DNA of 64,000 nt from Endozoicomonas sp965208385 (lineage in GTDB: Bacteria; Pseudomonadota; Gammaproteobacteria; Pseudomonadales; Endozoicomonadaceae), in assembly GCA_965208385.1 (NCBI GenBank), contig CBDBOO010000021.1:1-64000 (forward strand), read 5' to 3'. Under the pieces are notes generated by a model. The model ran no database searches and was not told the origin of the DNA. It saw only the letters and a program-made list of their open reading frames with translations. Shown in pieces: positions 9,387 through 18,295 of this stretch. Made by a program: the position numbers and the translations under genes. Within the stretch, counting starts at the first letter, position 1; every line of letters starts with the position of its first letter.

Positions 9387-10049
9387 CTAACCTAAACTTT
9401 TCTTAAGGTTAGGTTGACGCCCCATCTCTTCAGGGGCGGCTTGAGTCGATGCCCAGTGAGGGTTTTTTCGTATCCGATCATAAAAACGGACAATGTTAGG
9501 AAAACGTTCCCACTCTATCGGCATCGCTGCTTGAAACATCTCAACATGGCCCAAAGCATAGTCTGCAAGTGTCCAGTCATGCCCAACCACAAAATCCCTA
9601 CCCTCAAGATGGGCTTCGAGAACGGGACCGTAACGATCAAACTCCTCTTTATAAAAATCAACCACGACCTGATTAGTATCGCCCAACCCAAATGAGGGCT
9701 TTGCTACCGCCTGGAAAGCAATAACACCCAGCGCCTTATTAAAATGTGCAAGGTCCCAGCAAAGCCACTTCAGTACTTCTGCCTTACCTTTAGCGTTCAT
9801 GGGCAAAAGGGCTTGTTGTGGCGTGACCTCGCAAAGATAAGTATTGATGGCGTTGGACTCCCAAAGCACCAAATCGCCATCCACAAGCGTTGGTGACTGA
9901 CCATTCGGATTGAGTTTGAGGTATTCTGGGTCTTGAGTGTCACCCTCGAAGATGTCGAGCCAGATCAATTCTGGATCAAGCCCTAAATGACAAGCAACAG
10001 AAAGAACTTTTCGGCCATTAGGTGAACCGTTAATTAGATAGAGTTTCAT
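9387..10049 (-). CDS. Glutathione S-transferase family protein
   Basis: About 220 residues from MKLYLINGSPNGRK; the start at 10049 has an AGGA-type RBS, and the longer frame to 10079 would run into the operator palindrome. The N-terminal thioredoxin-like GST domain holds NPNGQSPTLVDGDLVLWESNAI (the cis-Pro and the glutathione-binding E-S pair). The C-terminal helical domain contains HDWTLADYALGHVE with the usual Asp N-cap. It probably conjugates or reduces an electrophile with glutathione; substrate unknown. Divergent to an HxlR-type regulator with a shared palindrome between them, a classic arrangement for an electrophile-inducible detoxification gene. Confidence 0.85.
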   Translation of the reverse strand: MKLYLINGSPNGRKVLSVACHLGLDPELIWLDIFEGDTQDPEYLKLNPNGQSPTLVDGDLVLWESNAINTYLCEVTPQQALLPMNAKGKAEVLKWLCWDLAHFNKALGVIAFQAVAKPSFGLGDTNQVVVDFYKEEFDRYGPVLEAHLEGRDFVVGHDWTLADYALGHVEMFQAAMPIEWERFPNIVRFYDRIRKNPHWASTQAAPEEMGRQPNLKKSLG

Positions 10050-10076
10050 AGTGAATTCCTTGTTAGTGAAAGCAAC

Positions 10077-10140
10077 CAACTACTTGCAAATAGAAAGTGA
10101 TTAGACGGTACGCCGATCACTTTCTATTTGCAAGTAGTTG
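10077..10140. promoter_or_regulatory. 25-bp perfect inverted repeat in divergent GST/HxlR promoter
   Basis: CAACTACTTGCAAATAGAAAGTGAT (10077-10101) is repeated as a perfect inverted copy at 10116-10140, separated by 14 bases. It covers the whole space between the two divergent genes. Most likely it holds the HxlR operator and both promoters: each half could bind one dimer, giving mutual control. HxlR-type operators are usually shorter, so the full 25-bp symmetry is notable. Confidence 0.75.
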
Positions 10141-10155
10141 TGCTATTTTGCGTTC

Positions 10156-10560
10156 ATGAAAAAGAAGTTACGCTCATCCTGCCCGATCAATTTTGGTCTC
10201 GAAATCTTTGGTGATCAATGGAGCCTGATGATCATTAGAGACATCGTGTTCAACAATAAAAGCACCTATGGAGAGTTCCTAGAATCCACCGAGGGTATTT
10301 CGACTAATATTCTGGCGCAAAGGCTTTCAAATCTCGTGGAGACGGGACTATTGACGAAGCGTAAATGCCCAGATAATGGCCGGATGGTAAAGTATGGTCT
10401 CACTGACAAAAGCAAGGCACTCATACCGGTATTACTGCAAATGATTATTTGGGGAGCCGATCATGGCGAGCATAATCCGGCGCTAACGGCTTGGGTTGAT
10501 TCTATCCGCGCGAATTCCAAAAAAGTTTTAGCGAAAACGTTGAAATCAATTGAAGAATAA
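10156..10560 (+). CDS. HxlR-family transcriptional regulator
   Basis: 134 residues from MKKKLRSSCP; the upstream GTG/TTG-type starts lie in the inverted repeat and are disfavoured. It has the winged-helix HTH of the HxlR family: CPINFGLEIFGDQWSLMIIRDI at the N-terminus (the conserved Cys and GDKW-like motif), GISTNILAQRLSNLVETGLL as recognition region, and YGLTDKSKAL in the wing. The N-terminal Cys is the thiol sensor in relatives such as HypR. Likely regulates the divergent GST gene through the palindrome between them. Confidence 0.9.
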   Translation: MKKKLRSSCPINFGLEIFGDQWSLMIIRDIVFNNKSTYGEFLESTEGISTNILAQRLSNLVETGLLTKRKCPDNGRMVKYGLTDKSKALIPVLLQMIIWGADHGEHNPALTAWVDSIRANSKKVLAKTLKSIEE

Positions 10561-10892
10561 ATTCAATCGCATTCACTACTCAGTAAACGTGGCGTCTATT
10601 TCATACTGAAAACCGGTTGCTTTTACTTTTTCACTGATAGATCCTGACATGTCACGTATCGATAGCTGCCACTTTATTTAAGCCTTGGCCTATGCAGAAT
10701 GACAAGGCTCTAGGACAATGGCACTGCCTTAAGCTCTCATCCCTTATATTTCCTGAGTTTTCTAGCTTTTACTCGCGAGTGCTGAAGCTTCGCTGGTGTC
10801 ATCACCAACTCCCGGTATGTTCATAATTTTCACCGCATCGGGAGATGATCGAGCCCTGTAATGAGCACTGGAACACACGTCAGTGAGGGCGT
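10561..10892. other. Intergenic stretch without recognised gene
   Basis: No credible gene or RNA was seen between the HxlR gene and the next RAYT element. A minus-strand reading near 10720-10800 (TPAKLQHSRVKARKLRKYKG) could be the tail of a degraded ORF, but it has no start and no recognised relatives. Confidence 0.4.
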
Positions 10893-12220
10893 AATAAAAG
10901 GGACAGCCAATGATTTGACCTCAACAAAATCTGATCTATCTTTTTCTGCCATTGATTGTTCATACGCAGGAGAAGCCATGACCCGTGCTCGCAGAAACCT
11001 GATTGACCGTTCCAGTACACCTTACTACCACTGCATGGCTCGCTGCGTTCGTCGTGCTTTTCTCTGTGGCAAGGATGCATTCTCGGGTCAGGATTATGAG
11101 CATCGTCGGCAGTGGGTAGTAGATCGTCTGGATGCGCTGGTTTCAGTGTTTGCCATAGAAGTCTGCGCTTATGCGGTGATGTCGAATCATTACCATGTGG
11201 TATTGCACATTAATGCAGCTGTTGCTGAAAGCTGGAGCCGGGATGAGGTTTTTGCCCGGTGGACTCAGCTGTTCACCGGGCCGGTTCTGGTGCAGCGATA
11301 TCTGACTGGAATAAAGCTTGATCAGGGTGAACTCTTACGAGTGGATGAATACGCAGAAGAGTACCGAGGCCGTTTGATGGATATCAGCTGGTTCATGCGT
11401 TGTCTCAATGAGCATCTGGCCAGGGAAGCGAACAAAGAAGACCAGTGTAAAGGTCGTTTCTGGGAGGGACGTTTTAAAAGTCAGGCGTTGTTGGACGAAG
11501 CCGCATTGCTGACCTGCATGGCTTATGTGGATCTGAATCCGATTAGAGCAAAGCTGGCCAAAACACCTGAATCATCGGACTTTACTTCTATACGGTGTCG
11601 TATATAGAGTCGTATAGAGAGTCGCATAGAGTGTCGTATCAAAAAGTACACGGCTACCACGGATAAAAAACAGAGTGTGCAGTTAAAGCCCCTTCGGGCC
11701 CAGGGACAAAATCCTGAGATTGCGATTCCTTTTACTTTGGTTAATTACCTGGAACTGGTTGACTGGGCTGGAAGAGAAATCCGGCCGGATAAGAGTGGGC
11801 ATATAAGGCATGATGCGCCTCCTATTCTGGAACGGCTGGGCATTGATTCTGATGAATGGTTGAAGACCATAGGTTGGAACAATCAATTCCGTCGAGCGGT
11901 GGGTCGGTTAACATCAATGCGGGCATACGCAGAACAAGTAGGACAACAATGGGTGCAAGGACTAACGGCATGCTGTCGAGTATTTTCAGGGTGAGCATAT
12001 ATTAGTCAAACTTCAAAACTTCATTTGAAACAACCTGCTTCAATATCACCGTAATATTGAAACTACAGTATTTCTGCCTTCGTTCAGTTTTTAAATACAT
12101 CAGTTTGATATCTAAGTCGATTCTTTATCAACCTATCTATAAAAACACTTTTTCTTGTTGCTGTCTGCGTGAGTTACCAGAGAAGAATTATTTAATGTTG
12201 TAAATATATGGCTGTCCTCA
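10893..12220 (+). mobile_element. RAYT-type Y1 element, copy 2
   Basis: Runs from AATAAAAGGGACAGCCA to TATGGCTGTCCTC. Same leader, gene and 3' tail as copies 1 and 3, uninterrupted. Length about 1.33 kb. Flanked on the right by a palindromic repeat (12238-12396). Confidence 0.8.
10978..11994 (+). pseudogene. IS200-like Y1 transposase (RAYT-type) with nonsense codon
   Basis: The frame is continuous from the ATG at 10978 to 11994 except for one TAG at 11605-11607, where GAG in other copies has become TAG in the repeated CGTATAGAG tract. Both halves match the 338-residue protein of copy 3. The HUH (HYH) and the conserved AYVDLNPIRAKL lie in the first half, so a truncated protein with the whole catalytic domain could still be made. 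The earlier start at 10861 lies outside the element and is rejected. Confidence 0.85.
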
Positions 12221-12237
12221 ATTATTCCAATTATTTT

Positions 12238-12396
12238 CCATTTCCGAATTCTAATTATGCTATTGCGCTGCCTTTTCAGGCTCAGATCCTGCGTTGGAGT
12301 TCCTCGCCATAGCTACGGCTATGACTCGTCACTCCGCCTTGTCTCTGAGCCTGAAAAGCCATGCTCATAACACATATTAGAAACCGGCAATGGTAT
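12238..12396. repeat. Palindromic repeat/MITE, copy 1
   Basis: A 159-bp sequence with inverted ends (CCATTTCCGAATTCTAAT and ATTAGAAACCGGCAATGG) and an inner inverted pair (GCCTTTTCAGGCTCAGA and TCTGAGCCTGAAAAGCC). It could fold into one long hairpin. A second copy, inverted, lies between sspA and sspB at 61518-61679. No transposase is associated. Confidence 0.75.
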
Positions 12397-12432
12397 AACC
12401 TGCTGTTAGCATCACTAGAGAAATCCCATAGT

Positions 12433-12723
12433 ATGAGTAGTGCACCAGTAATCCTTGAAGAATATGACCTTTCTTGGCCTTCAAAATTTGAGAAAGAAAA
12501 AGGCCATTTAATGGCTTTAACAGGCGAATGGAACTACGGCGGAATTGAGCATGTTGGCAGCACTTCGGTTCCAGGTATGGTTGCAAAGCCTGTTATTGAT
12601 GTGATGTTTGGTGTCAGAATAAAAGGGATATCCATATATTCAACACAAAACTTAAATAATTGTTCACTTACCAATGGATTCAGTTTGGTGAAAGTATATG
12701 GATGTCCCCAAAAAAACTCCTAA
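12433..12723 (+). pseudogene. GrpB-like nucleotidyltransferase, N-terminal fragment
   Basis: MSSAPVILEEYDLSWPSKFEKEK, then IEHVGSTSVPGMVAKPVIDVMFGV, matches the start of the GrpB/UPF0157 family, a nucleotidyltransferase-fold protein of about 170 residues. The family match ends near 12610, and the following 37 codons are unrelated. Truncated by the IS66 remnant or an earlier rearrangement. Confidence 0.7.
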
Positions 12724-13366
12724 AAGGGTTATGACCCAGTTCCTGCTCGACCAGAACCGCCAGTCCTTTGAACGACTTCCGAAAATCAACAGGATCACGA
12801 TAGAGGTACACATCGGTAAGCGTCACTGATGGACGCATGATGGCGGTCATTTTAGCAACTCGATCAGTTGCCCGGCGAGCGAGAGATTATTCTGATCAAT
12901 GCCGGATACCGTTAACCCGTTGGGTAATGCGACGGTTAGTTCTGGTGACGGTCGAATTTCCTGAGACAGGGTAACCGGTACAAAGCCGTTTTTTTAATGG
13001 ACTTGAATGTTGAGAGACACCCAGCTTTTTCTTCCAGTACCAGAATTGAGGCTGCTTGATGTCGTGTTGAGTACACCACTCTTTCTGACTTAAGCCAGAG
13101 TCACGCCAGCTATTCCCCATGCTTATACGACATCGGTAACAGCGTATAAGAAGCATCACACGCAGGGCGCAGCTACAGCTGCTTACGTGTTGAGATATGT
13201 AATTTTTCCCAAAAACTCGACTATTTATCACGAGCATACAAAATATATACGACTCCGTACGCTAGTGATACCAAGGGGTTTAATGAAACGTGGGGAATTG
13301 CTGGAGTCACGCCAGGTTTGAAGTCGTTGCTGCCACTGCTTCGTTAAATCATTAGGTGCTTTCATC
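12722..13366 (-). pseudogene. IS66-family tnpA/tnpB remnants
   Basis: On the minus strand: a piece of an IS66 TnpA N-terminus (LTKQWQQRLQTWRDS, about 13280-13366); a second TnpA segment (SWRDSGLSQKEWCTQHDIKQPQFWYWKKKLG, about 13010-13120) that shifts frame in a run of seven bases near 12990 and continues GFVPVTLSQEIRPSPELTVALPNG to a stop at 12848; and a TnpB start (MRPSVTLTDVYLYRDPVDFRKSF), cut at 12722. The TnpA stop overlaps the TnpB start as ATGA, the usual IS66 coupling. No element ends or tnpC were found. Confidence 0.8.
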
Positions 13367-13484
13367 ATTGCCTCATCAGTCTTGAGAGGCTTATGATTTC
13401 CGATCCGGAGTTAATGCGATAGGACGTGGGTTAAATTCGCGCTTACTATATAACGGGTATTCTGTATTAGTACATCTACTAAGC

Positions 13485-13494
13485 GTTATGCAGC
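13485..13494 (+). other. attC R' half site opening cassette 2
   Basis: GTTATGCAGC. The same ten bases appear in inverted form (GCTGCATAAC) as the R'' box at 15821-15830, so the two define a cassette. Upstream bases 13449-13484 can be folded as a weak attC stem (GTA..TGTA-TTAG-TACA..TAC), which is tentative. Confidence 0.6.
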
Positions 13495-14250
13495 TCAATC
13501 AAACTCAATTCTTCTAAAATTCACAACAGAAAAAAATTGTCTAAGCTACTAAATCCTTATTAATGTAGCTTTGGAATAAAGATGTTATGAATACAGCGTA
13601 CTTTCGACGATCTAGCATTGCCCATGCTTTTTTTTTAATGTTATTTACACACTCAGCTTTAGCAAATAACTCAGGGCTTATTCTCTGTACTCTTGATGGA
13701 TATGGCAGCAATAATAAAGTCTACGCCATTACCAATCTTGATAAAATAGCAACATGGCCATGGAATTTTGATTTTGAAGAGAATAGCGACTTGATGACTC
13801 AGATTTCGGAAAATGAGATATCCCAATTGAGCTCTCTTTTTCCAAGTAGAAACCTCACTGACATGAATACCTGTTGGAATATCAATGTAACTACTCTGAC
13901 CCAATATTACCCTCAATTTCAGAATCTTATAGCCAATAGCACGCACCAAAGAGAACATAATTATACACTTTCGATGAATCTACTTGAGTTTCCTTATCAA
14001 GCTAAAAGTGCAGGAAGCCGCCTTGCTTTAAGAAGAGGTTATATCATAGGCATTACATCACTTATAATTCTTAATAATTTTTATCCTCAATATGTATATG
14101 TGGGCTGGGCAAGCTTGATCGCATGCTTCTTATTTCCTAATTATGCGGATTTTCTTTTTGATAAAATTGCATCTTTGGGTGGCTCACTAACCGGATCGGA
14201 GAGAACTCATAATTGGGGTGATGGAAATAGGCTAGGTTCTCCATCTGGAG

Positions 14251-15681
14251 GGGTGTAATTAAAAGTGTTCCATCTACCCATTATCCTGCTTGCTGCCAGT
14301 ACTGATCCCAGTCCCCGTTAGAACGCAATGTTCTTAAGCAAAGCATTGCTCCTGCGATGGAAGGCTTCCACCAAGCACCCGGTATTTTTAGTCGCATCTG
14401 CACTACTGCACTGTTAGAACTTCCTATTTCGCCAGAGCCAATGGGAAGATTGGCTGCTTCTGCTGCAGCATATTCGAATTGCCCTGGACGGTTTCGGATA
14501 TATCGGTGACACTCCTCTGGTTTATTGGCTGCTTTGCCTTTCTTTCCGTTTCTATGCGGATCAAGCTCTGCCATGACGGCATTAACATTGCCAGATTTCA
14601 TGCGTTCCTGCTGGATATGCCGCCACTGTACACGTGTTTCCTTGTTAAACCCGACACACTCTTCTGCTGCATCAGCGAAGTGCTCAGAGAGATGATAATA
14701 GTCAACGAGGAAACTTCCTTGCTCTCCAAACACTCTCTTTGTCTGGTTGGCAATCCAGGTGGCTCCATCGCTCACGCAATGGATAGAGGATTGCCGGTTG
14801 AGCCCCTGCTCTATTGCACAACTCAACCACTGGTCACCTGCTTCATCCGGCCCTCCCATTGTGGCCTGATGACGTTTATCTGAACTACCCAGCTTATAGA
14901 CCTGGCAAAGTTTAGCCTCCTGCCATTCAGTTTTACGTGCTTTGCGTTTGTCACCTTCTGCCTCTTCATCAATGAGGACAACAGGAATCATGCTTCCATC
15001 CATTTCTCCTATGAACTGGGCAGCTTCACCGAGGCAGTCCTGACGATTTTGTGATGCACTGATGGAATCATTTTGCATACAGCTTGCGTGCTCAAGAGTT
15101 ATGGCTCGAATAGAAGACTCAGGCACATCAATACCATAATGTTCATGTATTTTTTTTGCAGCTGCCTGAAAAGAACTATCTGCACCAAAGTCTACAATTT
15201 TACGTTGAATTGTGCGGGAGTAGTCGCGACAGTGAATATGAGCGGCATGACTGAAAGGTCTGACCCGATGCTTGTCTACCGTCTGGCAGCGTTCAAGAAC
15301 TTCTATTTTCCCATAGGTGCTCAGCCAATAAGTGTTTTTTTTTGAGTTTTAGCTCCGGGGTGCTTCAGGCAAGCCTCGCCAAATTTTTGATCTTCCTTGT
15401 AGGTACCCCAGCCAGTAAGCAGTTCATTGCCCATTTCACGCAGGTGGGCAATGACGGCTTCTTCAGCATCATCAGCACGATCCAGAAGACCTGACTCGGC
15501 TTCAACAATATCCAGAAGTGCAGAAACTCTAAGCTCAAGCTCGGGGTGGGCTGCAAGTCTATCAGCAAGAGAAATAGGTGAGGGCATAATACTAACTAGG
15601 GTTGAGAAATACTCTTACATTATCGTTCATATTGAGGTTTTGTGGGCAGAAAACTTCTAATGAACACTTTTAATTACACCC
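14251..15681 (-). mobile_element. ISKra4-family element in cassette 2
   Basis: Ends GGGTGTAATTAAAAGTGTTC and its complement GAACACTTTTAATTACACCC. The perfect 9-bp duplication is CATCTGGAG (14242-14250, 15682-15690). Length is 1431 bp. Unrelated at sequence level to the other ISKra4-like element (43022, 45472), though of the same family. Confidence 0.9.
14281..15587 (-). pseudogene. ISKra4-family transposase, two frames joined at an A9 run
   Basis: The first frame, 15587-15321 (MPSPISLADRLAAHPELELRV..., 88 codons), runs into a run of nine A after ACTC near 15345. In the -1 frame the protein continues NTYWLSTYGKIEVLERCQ...RIVDFGADSSFQ and joins the long ORF that ends at 14281. This has DDE-type motifs (MDGSMIPVV, SDGATWIAN, LPIGSGEIGSSNSAV). 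A single frame change at A9 restores the full protein of about 430 residues. It may be programmed -1 frameshifting or a recent indel; only the former would make the element active. Confidence 0.75.
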
Positions 15682-15823
15682 CATCTGGAGAGGAGCAAAC
15701 AACTAATGTAGGTTACAGTTCAGCAACAGTTTCCGGAGGGGATATGCAAAAAGATACCGTCTCTATTAAAAAAACGGGGAATATCAACCACTTTTTAAAA
15801 GATTTCACCTCACCAGAAACGCT

Positions 15824-15878
15824 GCATAACGAATAAGGATAGATTGCGCCCAGCCGCAATCTTATCCTGTTGTTGCAC
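15824..15878 (+). other. attC site of cassette 2
   Basis: R'' GCATAAC, then the same stem-loop as at 5427-5482 (GGATAGATTGCG, loop, CGCAATC-T-TATCC) and GTT, R' GTTGCAC. Identity to the first attC starts exactly inside the R'' box (AACGAATAAGG), while the outer bases differ and match each cassette's own start. This is the signature of attC sites of one array type. Confidence 0.8.
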
Positions 15879-16030
15879 AAGCCCGGGTTGATTTATGGTG
15901 AAGGTGGTCTATTGAAGATATCTTTTCTTGCGCGTATTAAATCAGAGCGTTTTTCCTGAACGCTCTTTATTCAAGATGTGAGCCATCCGACCACTGCTTA
16001 ATAGTAGTCTGACGCTTTATTATTCTGTAA
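15879..16030. other. Non-coding stretch after attC
   Basis: Diverged counterpart of 5483-5637, including the AGAGCGTT/AACGCTCT hairpin. No gene. The MITE found at the first locus is absent, so the site CTGTAAGACGG is intact here at 16026. Confidence 0.5.
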
Positions 16031-16088
16031 GACGGTCTGTTATTCCCTCCGTTCTTGTGAATGGCGGTGAAGATTTCTTTCTATTAAC

Positions 16089-16396
16089 TCAGGTCGGTTT
16101 CATAAAACGGAATGCAATGTGCTTCATGGATTCGCCACACTTTCTGCATTTGAATACCGGTCGAATAATGGCTTTTATTGGGCTGATAATGACGTTCAGA
16201 AGTAGCTGCACCAAAAACAGTCGCTTCTTTGCATTGCTGTGTAGAAATCCGTAATCCCGAGATCGTCGGAAGCGTTTGGGAAGGACGTGTTTTAATACCA
16301 ACCACAAAAAATCTTCACCAGACAGAGTTCGGGTGTCTGTTTTGCCGGTTTCGCTGTTGATGTAGGCAAAGGTGACTTGTCCTTGTCGACTGGACA
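16089..16396 (-). pseudogene. IS91-family transposase C-terminal fragment, second copy
   Basis: Almost identical to 5934-6287 (SSRQGQVTFAYINSETGKT through RRSRDYGFLHSNAKK). It is cut 5' by a RAYT end at about 16401. No catalytic residues remain. Confidence 0.75.
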
Positions 16397-16400
16397 GCAT

Positions 16401-16632
16401 AATAAAAGGGACAGCCAACATAACATAATAAAAGGGACAGCCAATGATTTGACCTCAACAAAATCTGATCTATCTTTCTTCTGCCATTGATTGTTCATAC
16501 GCAGGAGAAGCCATGACCCGTGCTCGCAGAAACCTGATTGACCGTTCCAGTACACCTTACTACCACTGCATGGCTCGCTGCGTTCGTCGTGCTTTTCTCT
16601 GTGGCAAGGATAGATTCTCGGGTCAGGATTAT
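16401..16632 (+). pseudogene. RAYT element fragments: left ends and first 40 codons
   Basis: Two RAYT left ends follow each other. AATAAAAGGGACAGCCAACATAAC (16403) is only about 24 bp long and is cut by a second left end (about 16427). The second includes the leader and the first 40 codons (MTRARRNLIDRSSTPYYHCM... from 16513) and stops where an ISKra4 end begins (16633). Confidence 0.75.
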
Positions 16633-16863
16633 GGGTGTGTGATTTAAACAATGTCAAGAAAAACGACTACACTAGTATGGTCGTATAGGCTTTTTGGCGT
16701 TGAGAAATATGTACAGCTCAGTCCTTTCATCCAACGATGAAATCACAGAAATCGTTATCAAAATCCCGCACAATCGCTCAATGGTGGATTTCGAAAATCA
16801 TTTGCAAGATGCCTTAAATGAAGCGGGACAACTGGGAACAAAAAAGCAACTTGAGTGGCTTGA
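16633..16863 (+). mobile_element. ISKra4-like element, left 231 bp only
   Basis: Begins GGGTGTGTGATTTAAACAATG, matching the ends of the complete elements at 43022 and 46864, and carries the start of the transposase (NMYSSVLSSNDEITEIVIKIPHN...). It breaks off after the codons for LEWL, where RAYT copy 3 is inserted. The distal part is not found beyond copy 3. Confidence 0.85.
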
Positions 16864-16876
16864 AGAAATATGAAGA

Positions 16877-18206
16877 AATAAAAGGGACAGCCAATGATTT
16901 GACCTCAACAAAATCTGATCTATCTTTCTTCTGCCATTGATTGTTCATACGCAGGAGAAGCCATGACCCGTGCACGCAGAAACCTGATAGACCGTTCCAG
17001 TACACCCTACTACCACTGCATGGCCCGCTGTGTCCGTCGTGCATTTCTCTGTGGCAAGGATAAATTTTCCGGTCAGGATTATGAGCACCGTCGTCAGTGG
17101 GTGGTGGATCGTCTGGATGCGCTAGTTTCAGTATTTGCCATAGAAGTCTGCGCCTATGCGGTGATGTCGAACCATTATCATGTGGTGTTACATATCAATA
17201 CGGCTGCTGCAGAGAGCTGGAACCGTGATGATATCTTTGCCCGATGGACACAATTATTCACCGGGCCTGTTCTTGTGCAGCGTTATCTGGCTGGAATAAA
17301 GCTTGATCAAGGCGAACTCTTGCGGGTAGATGAATATGCTGAAGAATACCGCTGTCGTTTGATGGATGTCAGCTGGTTCATGAGGTGTTTGAATGAGCAT
17401 CTGGCCAGGGAAGCAAACAAAGAAGATCAGTGTAAAGGTCGTTTCTGGGAAGGACGATATAAAAGTCAGGCACTGTTGGACGAAGCCGCTTTACTGACCT
17501 GCATGGCTTATGTGGATCTGAATCCGATTAGAGCAAAGCTGGCCAAAACACCTGAATCGTCGGACTTTACTTCTATACAATGTCGTATAGAGAGTCGTAT
17601 AGAGAGTCGCATAGAGTGTCGTATCAAAAAGTACACGGCTACCACGGATAAAAAACAGAGTGTGCAGTTAAAGCCCCTTCGTGCCCAGGGACAAAACCCT
17701 GAGATTGCAATTCCTTTTACTTTGGTCAACTATCTGGAACTGGTTGACTGGGCTGGAAGAGAAATTCGGCCGGATAAGCGTGGTCATATAAGGCATGATG
17801 CGCCTCCGATTCTGGAACGATTGGGCATTGATCCTGATGAATGGTTGAAGACCATCGGTTGGAACAACCAATTCCGGCGAGCGGTGGGTCGGTTAGCATC
17901 AATGCGGGCATACGCAGAACAAGTAGGACAACAATGGATGCAAGGACTAACGGCATGCTGTCGAGTATTTTCAGGGTGAGCATATATTAGTCAAACTTCA
18001 AAACTTCATTTGAAACAACCTGCTTCAATAACCCCGTAATATTGAAACTACAGTATTTCTGCCTTCGTTCAGTTTTTTAAATACATCTGTTTGAAATCTA
18101 AGTCGATTCTTTATCAACCTATCTATAAAAACACTTTTTCTTGTTGCTGCCTGCGTGAGTTACCAGAGAAGAATTATTTAATGTTGTAAATATATGGCTG
18201 TCCTCA
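16877..18206 (+). mobile_element. RAYT-type Y1 element, copy 3 (intact)
   Basis: Left end AATAAAAGGGACAGCCA and right end TATGGCTGTCCTC, with an intact transposase gene between. About 1330 bp. It lies between an ISKra4 fragment and the start of cassette 3. Confidence 0.85.
16963..17979 (+). CDS. IS200-like Y1 transposase (REP-associated tyrosine transposase type)
   Basis: 338 residues, the intact master-like copy. The N-terminal Y1/HUH domain has HYH in SNHYHVVLHI (about residues 69-78), RFWEGRYKSQALLDEAALLTCMAYVDLNPIRAKL with the likely nucleophile Tyr, and a C-terminal extension (EIRPDKRGHIRHDAPPILERL...) with a Lys/Arg-rich link. The link contains a 12-bp coding repeat (RIES/RIEC) whose number differs between copies. 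HUH enzymes cut and join single-stranded DNA through a 5'-phosphotyrosine. It is longer than usual RAYTs, and the surrounding DNA has defined ends and at least five copies here, so it behaves as an element of its own. Confidence 0.85.
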   Translation: MTRARRNLIDRSSTPYYHCMARCVRRAFLCGKDKFSGQDYEHRRQWVVDRLDALVSVFAIEVCAYAVMSNHYHVVLHINTAAAESWNRDDIFARWTQLFTGPVLVQRYLAGIKLDQGELLRVDEYAEEYRCRLMDVSWFMRCLNEHLAREANKEDQCKGRFWEGRYKSQALLDEAALLTCMAYVDLNPIRAKLAKTPESSDFTSIQCRIESRIESRIECRIKKYTATTDKKQSVQLKPLRAQGQNPEIAIPFTLVNYLELVDWAGREIRPDKRGHIRHDAPPILERLGIDPDEWLKTIGWNNQFRRAVGRLASMRAYAEQVGQQWMQGLTACCRVFSG

Positions 18207-18226
18207 ATTATTTCTCAATTATTCAT

Positions 18227-18240
18227 CCCGATTAGGTGGC
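18227..18240 (+). other. Intron 3' end remnant and start of cassette 3
   Basis: CCCGATTAGGTGGC: the same CCCGAT|TAGGTG junction as at 4461-4470. The intron upstream of it has been replaced by RAYT copy 3. TTAGGTGGC is the inverted match of GCCACCTAA at 18606-18614, so it marks the left end of the third cassette. Confidence 0.6.
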
Positions 18241-18295
18241 AAAACCATACAAAGCATCTATTGTAATATTCTCAATCAGAATACTTTGGCTGGCC

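Larger units (their letters stand above)
13587..15836 (+). pseudogene. Exported protein of cassette 2, interrupted by an IS
   Basis: The gene reads MNTAYFRRSSIAHAFFLMLFTHSALA (signal peptide), a soluble part, and a hydrophobic stretch (YIIGITSLIILNNFYPQYVYVGWASLIACFLF, two possible membrane segments). At 14250 it is broken by a 1431-bp ISKra4-type element with TSD CATCTGGAG. Downstream it resumes in frame (SGEEQTTNVGYSSATVSGG...) and stops inside the attC site (CAT AAC GAA TAA). The rebuilt protein has about 270 residues and no recognised family. In the present form it ends at 14258. Confidence 0.7.
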
